A program made the position numbers and the translations under genes. Of a DNA stretch of 14,364 nucleotides, positions 6,658 through 14,293 are shown piece after piece. The notes beneath the pieces were generated by a model, which did no database searches, had not been told where the DNA came from, and saw only the letters and a list, made by a program, of their open reading frames with translations. Position 1 is the first letter of the stretch; the number at the start of each line of letters is the position of its first letter. The DNA is taken from assembly GCA_900545525.1 (NCBI GenBank), contig UQZX01000047.1, positions 1 through 14,364 on the forward strand. The letters run 5' to 3'. The stretch comes from an uncultured Prevotella sp. Lineage in GTDB: Bacteria; Bacteroidota; Bacteroidia; Bacteroidales; Bacteroidaceae.

Positions 6658-7779
6658 TCACGCTTCGTCGTTAACGGGGAACTCCATAAGGTATGCCTTG
6701 ATAAATCCGTCGATCTTTCCGTCCATCACTCCATCCACGTCACTTGTCTGGAAATTGGTGCGGTGGTCCTTTACGCGGCGGTCGTCGAACACGTAGCTCC
6801 TTATCTGGCTGCCCCACTCTATCTTCTTCTTGCCTGCCTCTATCTTTGCCTGAGCCTCAAGACGCTTCTTCATCGCACGGTCGTAAAGCTGCGACTTGAG
6901 CAGGCGCATGGCATTGTTGCGGTTCTCCAGCTGCTTGCGGCTTTCCGTGTTTTCAATCAGGATTTCCTCTTCCTCTCCCGTGTCGGGGTCTGTATACTGA
7001 TAGCGCAGACGCACACCGGTTTCCACCTTGTTGACGTTCTGTCCGCCGGCACCGCCGCTTCTGAACAAGTCCCAGCTCACCTTGGACGGGTCTACATATA
7101 CTTCTATTGTGTCATCGACAAGCGGAGAGACAAAGACACTGGCAAAACTTGTCATACGCTTGCCCTGTGCATTGAACGGAGAGACGCGCACCAGACGGTG
7201 AACACCGTTCTCGCTCTTAAGGTATCCGTAGGCAAACTCGCCTCCCTCAATCTCCATTGTCACGCTCTTTATGCCTGCCTCGTCGCCTTCCTGAAGGTTG
7301 CTGACCGTGACCTTGTGCCCGTTAGCCTCAGCCCAACGCATGTACATGCGCATCAGCATCTGCGCCCAGTCCTGACTCTCGGTGCCCCCTGCGCCGCTGT
7401 TAATCTTCAGCACACAGTCCATGGGGTCTTCCTTCTGCCTCAGCATGTTCTTCAGTTCAAGGCTTTCGATTGCCTTTATCGCCTTTGCGTAGTCATCATC
7501 CACTTCCTCCTCGGTCACCATGTCGTCATGATAGAAGTCGAAGGCAAGCTGCAGCTCGTCGGCAAACGTGCGCACATCCTTATATCCGTCAATCCACCTC
7601 TTTATATCCTTCACCTTCTTCATCTGCTCCTGCGCCCTCTGCGGATCATCCCAGAAGTCGGGTGCCTGAGTACGGAGTTCTTCCTCTTCAAACTCCATTT
7701 TCTTCCTGTCTATATCCAGATAACGGTACAGCGCATCGGCGCGCTCCATCACATCTTTAAGCTGATCACTCGTAATCAT
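6658..7779 (-). CDS. prfB: Peptide chain release factor 2
   Basis: RF2 recognises UGA and UAA stop codons in the ribosomal A site and triggers release of the finished protein. The 373-residue product has the RF2 anticodon-like tripeptide SPF at 200-202 and the catalytic GGQ at 245-247 within RSGGAGGQNVNKVETG. The N-terminus MITSDQLKDVMERADAL suits Bacteroidales RF2. Many bacterial prfB genes contain an in-frame UGA near codon 25 that requires a +1 frameshift. Here the equivalent region (YRYLDID, bases 7710-7730) reads CTG GAT with no stop, so the gene is continuous and that autoregulation is absent. The gene lies 11 bp after the acyl-CoA synthetase gene and probably shares its transcript. Confidence 0.97.
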   Translation of the reverse strand: MITSDQLKDVMERADALYRYLDIDRKKMEFEEEELRTQAPDFWDDPQRAQEQMKKVKDIKRWIDGYKDVRTFADELQLAFDFYHDDMVTEEEVDDDYAKAIKAIESLELKNMLRQKEDPMDCVLKINSGAGGTESQDWAQMLMRMYMRWAEANGHKVTVSNLQEGDEAGIKSVTMEIEGGEFAYGYLKSENGVHRLVRVSPFNAQGKRMTSFASVFVSPLVDDTIEVYVDPSKVSWDLFRSGGAGGQNVNKVETGVRLRYQYTDPDTGEEEEILIENTESRKQLENRNNAMRLLKSQLYDRAMKKRLEAQAKIEAGKKKIEWGSQIRSYVFDDRRVKDHRTNFQTSDVDGVMDGKIDGFIKAYLMEFPVNDEA

Positions 7780-7790
7780 ATATCCGTTTG

Positions 7791-9608
7791 TTATTCTTCG
7801 TACATTTTCTCAATCTCCGCGGCATAGTTCCTGGCAAGCACGGCACGCCTTATCTTCAGCGTGTTGGTTATCTCTCCACGTTCCATGCTGAACCCTCCGG
7901 GCAGCAACGTAAACCTCTTTATCTTCTCATAGCTTGCCAACTGCTGCTGAAGGGTTTCTATGCGCTCTGCCATCATCTTGTTTATCAGCACGTTGTCACA
8001 CAAATCCTGACGTGTCGAGAACTTTATGCCATACTCCCGTGCATACTCTTCAAGCAGGCTGTAGTCGGGCACGATGAGTGCCGAAACAAACTTGCGCTCG
8101 TCGGCAATCACGGCTATCTGCTCCACATACTTGTCCACAAGTATCTTCGACTCTATCATCTGCGGGGCAATATACTTGCCGTTCGATGTCTTGAGGAGGT
8201 CCTTTATCCTGTCCTTGAGGAACAGCTCGCCGTCCTTGATATATCCCGAGTCGCCCGTATGGAAGTAGCCTTCCTCGTCGAAAGCCTCTTTGTTAAGCGC
8301 TTCCCTGCGGTAGTATCCCTTCGTGATTGTCGGTCCCTTGAGCATTATCTCGTCGTTATCACCTATCTTTATATCAAGACCTGAAATAATCCTGCCCACC
8401 GAACCAACGACATGCGGCTTGTCGAGATGGACGCACGACACCGTGGCAAGGCTCTCAGTCAGTCCGTATCCGGCAATCATGTTTATGCCGACGGACAGCA
8501 CGAACTCCTCCACCTCAGCCGACACCGTGGCTCCCGCCGTGGGGAAAATATTCGCATGTTCAAGCCCGAGCTGCTTTCTTATAAGGCTGAAAAGCGTCCG
8601 GTTCATCATCTCATACTTCATGCGGAGCACCGGCGACGGACGCCTGCCGCGGCTTAGATACTCTATGTTGTGCCTGCGGCCTATTGCCAGTGCCTTTACA
8701 AAGAGCTTGCGCTGTACGGGATTGGCATTGTCTATCTTCTCCTTTACGCCAGCATAGACCTTTTCCCAGAAGCGCGGAACCGAGCTCATGCACGTCGGGT
8801 GGGTCTCGCGCAGCGACTGCTGTATCTCCTTCGGATAGGTGTTTATTATCACCTGCGCACCCACCGAGAGGCAGAGGTATAACCAGCCGCGCTCAAAAAT
8901 ATGCGTATACGGAAGGAAACTCATCGACACGTCGGCGTCAGTAACCGGCACAACCTCGTTGTTTGCCGCCAAAGCCGCATGATACTGACCGTATGTCAGC
9001 ATCACTCCCTTGCTGTCGCCCGTGGTGCCGCTGGTATAGAGAATGTTGCAGAGGTCATCGTCGTTTGCCTGTGAACAGAGCGCGTCCACTTCCGGCTGCC
9101 TCGGACAGTTCTCGCCCAGCTTGATGAAATCGTCGAAATACATGGTGCCGGTGTCCTGCGGACTTATCCTCACGCCGTTGTCAAAGACGATGATGCGCTC
9201 CAGCGTCGGGCACAGAGGCGACACGCGGTAAGCCTTGTCATACTGCTCCTGCTCGCCGACAAACAGGAAACGCACCTGCGCATCGGTTATCATGTACTGT
9301 ATCTGCTGCTCACTGCTCGTGGCATAGAACGGTATCGAGACGGCACGTATGCCGTATGCACCGAAATCGGTGAGCATGTAGTCTATGGAGTTCTGCGAGA
9401 ATACGGCAATGTTCTCCTGAACCTTTATGCCAAGGTTCAGCATTGCGTTTGATGTCTGGCGCACCTTGTCAGAGAACGTCTGCCACGACATTGAAACCCA
9501 CTTGGTGCTCCCGAAGTCACGATAAATGAACATGGTTCGTTCTCCGTACTTCTTTGCCTGTTCATGAACGAGCAAGGAAAGATGACATCTTGTCTGCATA
9601 AATATCAT
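7791..9608 (-). CDS. Long-chain fatty acid--CoA ligase (AMP-forming, FadD/FAA1 type)
   Basis: This 605-residue adenylate-forming enzyme activates long-chain fatty acids to acyl-AMP and then acyl-CoA. Motifs appear in order: the P-loop YTSGTTGDSKG (191-201), AGYGLTES (379-386), TGDSG (451-455), KDRIKDLLKTSNGKYI (465-480) and TNTLKIRR (581-588), where Lys585 is the expected catalytic lysine. Length and the C-terminal pattern suit the FAA1/COG1022 group. In Bacteroidales such enzymes more likely feed exogenous or recycled fatty acids into lipids than beta-oxidation, which is inference from the lineage. The start at 9608 gives MIFMQTRCHL; the ATG at 9599 (MQTRCHLS) is equally plausible. A strong promoter lies at 9689-9718 and prfB follows 11 bp downstream. 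Confidence 0.93.
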   Translation of the reverse strand: MIFMQTRCHLSLLVHEQAKKYGERTMFIYRDFGSTKWVSMSWQTFSDKVRQTSNAMLNLGIKVQENIAVFSQNSIDYMLTDFGAYGIRAVSIPFYATSSEQQIQYMITDAQVRFLFVGEQEQYDKAYRVSPLCPTLERIIVFDNGVRISPQDTGTMYFDDFIKLGENCPRQPEVDALCSQANDDDLCNILYTSGTTGDSKGVMLTYGQYHAALAANNEVVPVTDADVSMSFLPYTHIFERGWLYLCLSVGAQVIINTYPKEIQQSLRETHPTCMSSVPRFWEKVYAGVKEKIDNANPVQRKLFVKALAIGRRHNIEYLSRGRRPSPVLRMKYEMMNRTLFSLIRKQLGLEHANIFPTAGATVSAEVEEFVLSVGINMIAGYGLTESLATVSCVHLDKPHVVGSVGRIISGLDIKIGDNDEIMLKGPTITKGYYRREALNKEAFDEEGYFHTGDSGYIKDGELFLKDRIKDLLKTSNGKYIAPQMIESKILVDKYVEQIAVIADERKFVSALIVPDYSLLEEYAREYGIKFSTRQDLCDNVLINKMMAERIETLQQQLASYEKIKRFTLLPGGFSMERGEITNTLKIRRAVLARNYAAEIEKMYEE

Positions 9609-9688
9609 GTTTTACCGGCATCCGCAAGCAGAAGAAGCCCTCTACAGGCACCTTCACGCATGCCCCTGCTGCCGAGTTATTAATAATG

Positions 9689-9718
9689 CAAAGTTAGTTC
9701 AATTTGAGGTAAATACAA
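9689..9718 (-). promoter_or_regulatory. Bacteroidetes-type promoter for the acyl-CoA ligase/prfB cluster
   Basis: On the minus strand, 9696-9689 reads TAACTTTG, a perfect TAnnTTTG -7 box. A TTG (complement of CAA at 9716-9718) lies 19 bp upstream. Spacing and sequence fit the Bacteroidetes sigma-ABfr consensus. It would give a leader of about 75-80 bases before the ligase start codon. Confidence 0.75.
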
Positions 9719-9750
9719 AATAAAATAATCAGTTTTACTTAAAAAAGCGT

Positions 9751-9758
9751 TAACTTTG
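9751..9758 (+). promoter_or_regulatory. -7 box of the argE promoter
   Basis: TAACTTTG matches TAnnTTTG exactly and is the same octamer as the divergent promoter on the other strand. The upstream TTG at -33 is not well conserved; only T-rich sequence is present near 9733. The ATG at 9801 lies 42 bp past the box. Confidence 0.6.
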
Positions 9759-9800
9759 CAAGTGTCACAAGACACATAAAAACATAACCGTCAGCACTAT

Positions 9801-10868
9801 ATGGAACATCACGAATACACAGCCGAGGCAACGGCGCTCCTCATGTCGCTCATCGCGACGCCGTCGGTGAGCCGCGACGAGGACAGGGCGGCGACGCTGC
9901 TCAAGAGGAAAATGGACGAATACGGACTTAAACCGCAACGCACGGGCAACAATGTATGGGCTGTTGGAGCCGGTTTCGACAGCCGGCGTCCCACACTTCT
10001 GCTCAACGCCCACATAGATACGGTCAGACCGGTGGCGTCGTGGACGCGCGACCCTTTCCGACCGACGCTCGAGGGCGACCGCCTTTACGGTCTGGGCAGC
10101 AACGACTGCGGCGGCGGACTGGTGTCGCTGCTACAGGCTTTCAGGGTGATAACATCGCGCCGGCAGGCTTACAACACGGTGTTCCTCGCCTCGGCAGAGG
10201 AAGAGGTGTCGGGAGCCGGCGGCATAGTGCGTGCCCTTCCGCTGATACCCGCGCCGTCGGTGGCAATCGTCGGAGAGCCGACGGGCATGCAGCCTGCCGT
10301 GGCGGAGAAAGGACTGATGGTGCTCGACATCACCGCCCACGGCACGGCGGGACATGCGGCACGACGCGAAGGGGTGAACGCGATATACAAAATGGCTGAC
10401 GACATAGACCGCCTGCGCCGCCTGCGGTTCGACCGCACAAGCGAGTTTCTCGGTGACACCGTCGTCAGCGTGACATGCATAAACGCCGGTACACAGCACA
10501 ACGTGATACCTGACAAATGCACCGCCGTTGCCGATGTGCGCACCAACGAGCACTACACAAATGAGGAAGTATACAAAATTATATGCAGCTGTGTGGACAG
10601 CGAGGTCAAGGCACGCTCCTTCCGCCTGTCGTCGTCGCACATAGACACAGGTCACCCGCTCGTGCGCCGCTGCGTGGAAATGGGCATGACACCGTTCGGC
10701 TCGCCAACGCTCTCCGACCAGGCACTCATGCCGTTCCCGTCGTTCAAGCTGGGACCGGGCGACTCCTCACGCTCCCACTCTGCCGACGAATATATATATA
10801 TAGGTGAAATAGACGGGGCGATAAAGACATATATAGAGCTGCTGGACGGAGGAGAAATTAAGAGTTAA
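9801..10868 (+). CDS. argE: M20 family deacetylase, ArgE type (acylornithine/acylcitrulline deacetylase)
   Basis: This 355-residue zinc-dependent amidohydrolase closely resembles the enzyme annotated ArgE in Bacteroides, which removes the N-acyl group in arginine biosynthesis. In Bacteroidales the substrate may be an N-succinyl or N-acetyl derivative of citrulline or ornithine; the sequence does not decide. Expected metal and catalytic residues are present: HIDTV (His71, Asp73), SNDCGGG (Asp102 as bridging ligand), SAEEEVSG (Glu134 as general base, Glu135 as ligand), VGEPTG (Glu159), GHAARREG (His185) and SRSHSADEY (His326). The gene stands alone, divergent from the acyl-CoA ligase gene. Its last codons (IKS and the stop) lie inside the left arm of a long inverted repeat, so the C-terminal end appears repeat-derived. 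Confidence 0.87.
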   Translation: MEHHEYTAEATALLMSLIATPSVSRDEDRAATLLKRKMDEYGLKPQRTGNNVWAVGAGFDSRRPTLLLNAHIDTVRPVASWTRDPFRPTLEGDRLYGLGSNDCGGGLVSLLQAFRVITSRRQAYNTVFLASAEEEVSGAGGIVRALPLIPAPSVAIVGEPTGMQPAVAEKGLMVLDITAHGTAGHAARREGVNAIYKMADDIDRLRRLRFDRTSEFLGDTVVSVTCINAGTQHNVIPDKCTAVADVRTNEHYTNEEVYKIICSCVDSEVKARSFRLSSSHIDTGHPLVRRCVEMGMTPFGSPTLSDQALMPFPSFKLGPGDSSRSHSADEYIYIGEIDGAIKTYIELLDGGEIKS

Positions 10869-10994
10869 GAATTAAGAATTAAGAAAATATGCCTTGGGCG
10901 GGTATCTATAGGACCTATAGGACTTATAGACCTATAAGACTTATACAACCGCCCAAGGCATATTTTCTTAATTCTTAATTCTTAACTCTTAATT
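10856..10994. repeat. Long perfect inverted repeat between convergent genes, possible bidirectional terminator
   Basis: Bases 10856-10901 and 10949-10994 are perfect 46-bp inverted copies. Each arm has four 7-bp units of the form AATTAAG or AGTTAAG, then AAAATATGCCTTGGGCGG. The 47-bp centre contains about four 9-bp units close to CTATAGGAC (10906-10940). The left arm includes the last three sense codons and the stop of argE; the right arm reaches into the stop codon of the leftward lyase gene. Both transcripts would end in a very stable hairpin. It is either a terminator or an inserted dispersed repeat that now serves as one. Confidence 0.85.
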
Positions 10995-13983
10995 ATTTCA
11001 CTGCCATCTTCTTAACTTCCCTCTCCACGCCGTTGTCGCTCACCAGGATATAGTATCCGGAGGGCAGACCGGCGGTCACATTCTCAGCCGCACCGACGCC
11101 TGTCCTTACAACCATGCCTGTAGTGGCTGACACCACGGTGAGCCTTACGGGACGTGCCGTCACGAGGCTGCCGATGCCTGTGGCAAGGCTGTTGTATCGC
11201 TCAGCCACCGTCTTTGCAGTCATTGCTCCCTCGTATATTGTCAGTTCGTCCATTATTCCGGCAAACATGTTGTTGAAGTTAACATTGACGTTTCCTATAA
11301 CAAACAGCTCGTTGTTGTCGGAGATGTCGCCGGTGTTGTCTGCCGACTCGGCAAGCAATACGCCGTTTACGTACATCTTGAGGGTCTTTGTGTAGCCGTC
11401 GCGGACGCACACAAGATGATTCCATCCGCCGTTGAAGTATGCCGATGCGGGCGCAGAAGCCTCGCTCTTCGTCACGTTGTCGTCGATGGCAAACTTCAGG
11501 TTACCGCCCTTATACTCTATGCCGAACCATTTTCCGCTCGCTCCTGTCGTGGCGTTTGCAGCCATGCTGCCCTTGTGGAGCAGGTATGCGGCATCGTCCG
11601 TAGACTTGAACCACATCTCTATCGTGAAGTCTTTCGTGCCGAGCTGTATCTTGTCGTAAGCCTCCTGAGTATAATATGAAGTTCCGTCAAGACTTACCGC
11701 ACCGTTCACCTTGCCCTCGGCTTGTGCCGGAACGCCTGCGGCTGCTGCCGAGCCTTGCACCTTGTTGGCAGTTGACGAACCGACCTCATCGAACGGGAAG
11801 TATGCCAACGGCGTAAGGACAACTTTGTCGCGCACGTTAATAGTGCCCTCTGCCGTTGCCGTTGTCTCGCCGCCTGTGGTTGTCACCACATACTTGAACG
11901 AGCCTGTGGCTGCCGGGGTGCCGCTTATGGTGACCGTGTTCTCCTGTGCGTCAACCTGTGCCGTGACACCATCAGGCAGACCTGTGACGGTTGCGCCGGT
12001 CGCCTTGTCATACTCATATACAATCGGCTCTATCGCATCGCCCACTTCCACGGTCTGTGTCGGCGCACCGCTGACGTTCTTTATCTTCGCGTCCGTAGAG
12101 AACGCGTCCTCAAGATAATATCCGAGGTGGGGCGGCTGGTTGTAGCCCACGTTCTGCCATGCTATCGCCATGCGGTAGTTGTGGTCCTGCATGAGGCACG
12201 GCACCTTGTATTTCGTCTCTATGCCTGTTGTGAAGATAAGCAGGTCGGACGATGTGTTGCCGTCCCACAGTATCAGTTCCTCGCGCCAGTCGCCCAGTAT
12301 GTCGGCAATGAGGTTAGGCGTTGCCTTGGTCGTGTTGCAGCTCTGCGCGTTGTCATACTTATTGAACGTCCATTTCTGTGCATCGCTTGTCAGCGCGGCG
12401 TTGCGCTTTGTTATTTCGGGAGCCGACGAAAGCGTGTTCTTGTCATACCGCCCGTCGAAAAGCTCGTCAAGAAGGTCGCCGTCCCAGTATATGCGGAAGT
12501 TGGTGGAGGCACGCTTGTTAAGCAGCAGGTTTCCCTTGCAGTCGAATGTGGCATTGACATTGGTCCCGTTCTCGAAGTACGAGCCGGGCCATATCTCATA
12601 TCCGCGCCAGTTGGGACTGATGTTTCCAACCAGTCCGCGACCAATGTCGTTGCCGCTCTGCTTGGTACACCATATTATCTCGCCCGTCTTGGCATCGCGG
12701 AACTCCGAGTCGTACTTGTATGCGCTGCCTTTCTCCTCATGCACCATGAATATCTCAAGACCCTCACGGTCGGGGTCGAAATCGCCGAGGTGCAGCGCGT
12801 CGCCATGACCTGCTCCCGTGCGGTAGAGCAGCGAGCCATCGTGGTCTATGCACGCCGAGCCATATACAATCTCGTCACATCCGTCGCCGTCTACATCGCC
12901 CACGGTGAGCGAGTGCGCACCTTCGCCGTATGCTCCTTTGCCCTTGGTGGTAGAGGCATGCAGCCAGCGCTTTGTGAGCTGCTTGCCGTCAAAGTCCCAC
13001 GCACACAGATAGGAGTGCGTGTAATATCCGCGGCACATTACAAGACTCGGTTTCTGACCGTCAAGATATGCCACACAGGCAAGATAACGCTCCGAACGGT
13101 TGCCGTAGGCATCGCCCCATCCACTTGACGACTGCACATGAACGCCGCGCCCGGGTTCGTATGCCACGGTCGATATCTCGGCACCTGTCTGCCCGTTGAA
13201 CATCGTGAGATATTCCGAACCTTTGAGTATGGTACCCGTTGTGTGCTGACCCGATGTCCCGCGATAGTCGTCGGTAACCTTGTCCGTGCCCATAAGCACA
13301 GCCTTTCCCTGTCCGTCTATCGTTCCGGGAGCCGTCTTGCACGCCAGTTCCGCCTTGCCGTCACCGTCGAAGTCGTACACCATGAACTGTGTGTAGTGGG
13401 CACCGGCGCGTATATTGCGTCCGAGGTCTATGCGCCACACTTTTGTGCCATTCAGCTTGTAGCAGTCTATATATACATTGCCCGTATATCCGTTCTCCGA
13501 GTTGTCGTGCGAGTTCGACGGGTCCCACTTCACGAAAATCTCATACTCTCCGTCACCGTCGATGTCGCCCACCGAGCAGTCGTTCGGCGAATAGGTATAT
13601 GCCTCGCCGCTTGGCGTGGTGCCTCCGGCAGGGCGGTCGAGATGCAGTTTCAAGTATCCGTCTGCCAGCACGGCAGTCTCCTTTGACGACTCCTGCACCG
13701 TGCTGCCGAGCACAGCCTTTACAACATACTTTGAGTCTGCCGTCCCTGCGGCATCCCTGAAGTTTGTACTGTTCGTCACTGGTGTGGTGTTTACCTTCAC
13801 TCCGTCGCGGTAAACATCAAAGGCAAGCGACTTGCTGTCTGTCGTAAGGCTCCGCCACGATACAAGCACTCCTCCCGTTGTCTTTACTGCAACGACGCCG
13901 CGGTCAAGATATTCCGCCTGACGTGCCGTGCCCGCCGTCCATGATGCGGCAAGCAAAAGGCATGATAAAAATATTTTCCTCAT
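10993..13983 (-). CDS. Secreted rhamnogalacturonan lyase (PL11 type) with putative-Ig and LamG-like domains and type IX sorting tail
   Basis: This 996-residue extracellular enzyme is predicted to cleave the rhamnogalacturonan I backbone of pectin by beta-elimination. Domains in order: signal peptide 1-20 (MRKIFLSCLLLAASWTAGTA); a FnIII-like N-terminal domain at 25-105; an eight-bladed-propeller-type PL11 catalytic domain at about 110-625 with calcium-binding motifs GDIDGDGEYEI (139-149), YDFDGDGKAEL (203-213) and GDVDGDGCDEI (362-372), and ADILGDWREELILWDG near 560; a putative-Ig (He_PIG-like) domain at about 638-717 (GLPDGVT, ISGTPAATG); a LamG-like concanavalin fold at about 724-930 (DFTIEMWFKS); and a Por-type sorting tail at 936-996 ending VKKMAVK. 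No SusC/SusD genes are in the window, so it may be an orphan. The start gives a clean signal peptide. Confidence 0.9.
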   Translation of the reverse strand: MRKIFLSCLLLAASWTAGTARQAEYLDRGVVAVKTTGGVLVSWRSLTTDSKSLAFDVYRDGVKVNTTPVTNSTNFRDAAGTADSKYVVKAVLGSTVQESSKETAVLADGYLKLHLDRPAGGTTPSGEAYTYSPNDCSVGDIDGDGEYEIFVKWDPSNSHDNSENGYTGNVYIDCYKLNGTKVWRIDLGRNIRAGAHYTQFMVYDFDGDGKAELACKTAPGTIDGQGKAVLMGTDKVTDDYRGTSGQHTTGTILKGSEYLTMFNGQTGAEISTVAYEPGRGVHVQSSSGWGDAYGNRSERYLACVAYLDGQKPSLVMCRGYYTHSYLCAWDFDGKQLTKRWLHASTTKGKGAYGEGAHSLTVGDVDGDGCDEIVYGSACIDHDGSLLYRTGAGHGDALHLGDFDPDREGLEIFMVHEEKGSAYKYDSEFRDAKTGEIIWCTKQSGNDIGRGLVGNISPNWRGYEIWPGSYFENGTNVNATFDCKGNLLLNKRASTNFRIYWDGDLLDELFDGRYDKNTLSSAPEITKRNAALTSDAQKWTFNKYDNAQSCNTTKATPNLIADILGDWREELILWDGNTSSDLLIFTTGIETKYKVPCLMQDHNYRMAIAWQNVGYNQPPHLGYYLEDAFSTDAKIKNVSGAPTQTVEVGDAIEPIVYEYDKATGATVTGLPDGVTAQVDAQENTVTISGTPAATGSFKYVVTTTGGETTATAEGTINVRDKVVLTPLAYFPFDEVGSSTANKVQGSAAAAGVPAQAEGKVNGAVSLDGTSYYTQEAYDKIQLGTKDFTIEMWFKSTDDAAYLLHKGSMAANATTGASGKWFGIEYKGGNLKFAIDDNVTKSEASAPASAYFNGGWNHLVCVRDGYTKTLKMYVNGVLLAESADNTGDISDNNELFVIGNVNVNFNNMFAGIMDELTIYEGAMTAKTVAERYNSLATGIGSLVTARPVRLTVVSATTGMVVRTGVGAAENVTAGLPSGYYILVSDNGVEREVKKMAVK

Positions 13984-14082
13984 ATTTTATTATTATTTGT
14001 TTTATAAGTTCCTGCATGTATATTATTTACGTTTATAACATTCTTTTTCCTTTTTTTAAGCGGAACTTATCTTTGTTAAAAC
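13984..14082. promoter_or_regulatory. AT-rich leader of the rhamnogalacturonan lyase gene with a 9-bp inverted repeat
   Basis: About 100 AT-rich bases lie between the lyase start codon and the repeat cluster. I found no good TAnnTTTG box on the minus strand, so the promoter is uncertain and could lie within the repeats. A perfect 9-bp inverted repeat (ATAAGTTCC at 14004-14012, GGAACTTAT at 14062-14070) spans the leader with a 49-bp spacer and could be an operator or an RNA stem. Confidence 0.4.
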
Positions 14083-14117
14083 AACGTGAGTCCGATAAAT
14101 AACACAAACCACCCCTG
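14083..14117 (+). repeat. Internally deleted left arm of family B palindrome
   Basis: The sequence starts AACGTGAGTCCGA and ends with CAAACCACCCCTG, matching the two ends of the family B arm seen at 1355-1407 but lacking most of its middle. It directly abuts a family A element at its right end, which suggests that the A element inserted into a B element. Confidence 0.6.
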
Positions 14118-14291
14118 AAGGATGTATCAAAATTCAGATTTTCCAGCCTGTAGGGACATTTTCTTGTAAATGTCCGTTTGTAACATCCTAATATTCAATG
14201 GCTGTTTGGCGGACAAATACAAGACGTGTTATTGAACGAAGTGAAAAATATGTCCCTACTGCTGGAAGAGTTGAGTTCTTGACACACCCTT
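14118..14291. repeat. Second MITE-like element of family A, nested in family B
   Basis: The ends 14118-14130 (AAGGATGTATCAA) and 14279-14291 (TTGACACACCCTT) pair at 11 of 13 positions. Internally, 14151-14176 matches the inner arm of the element at 1228-1254 with one base changed. The inverted partner is split: 14210-14224 and 14251-14265 pair with it, separated by extra bases at about 14225-14250. The element has no coding capacity. Confidence 0.65.
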
Positions 14292-14293
14292 CA

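Noticed and set aside
6547..7827. 426-codon open frame on the plus strand across prfB
   Set aside because: It lies antisense to a gene with unmistakable RF2 motifs (SPF, GGQ), and its translation is rich in His, Leu and Cys with no recognisable domain. It is a shadow frame.
12127..13128. 333-codon plus-strand frame opposite the lyase
   Set aside because: It is antisense to the conserved PL11 propeller and has no domain of its own.
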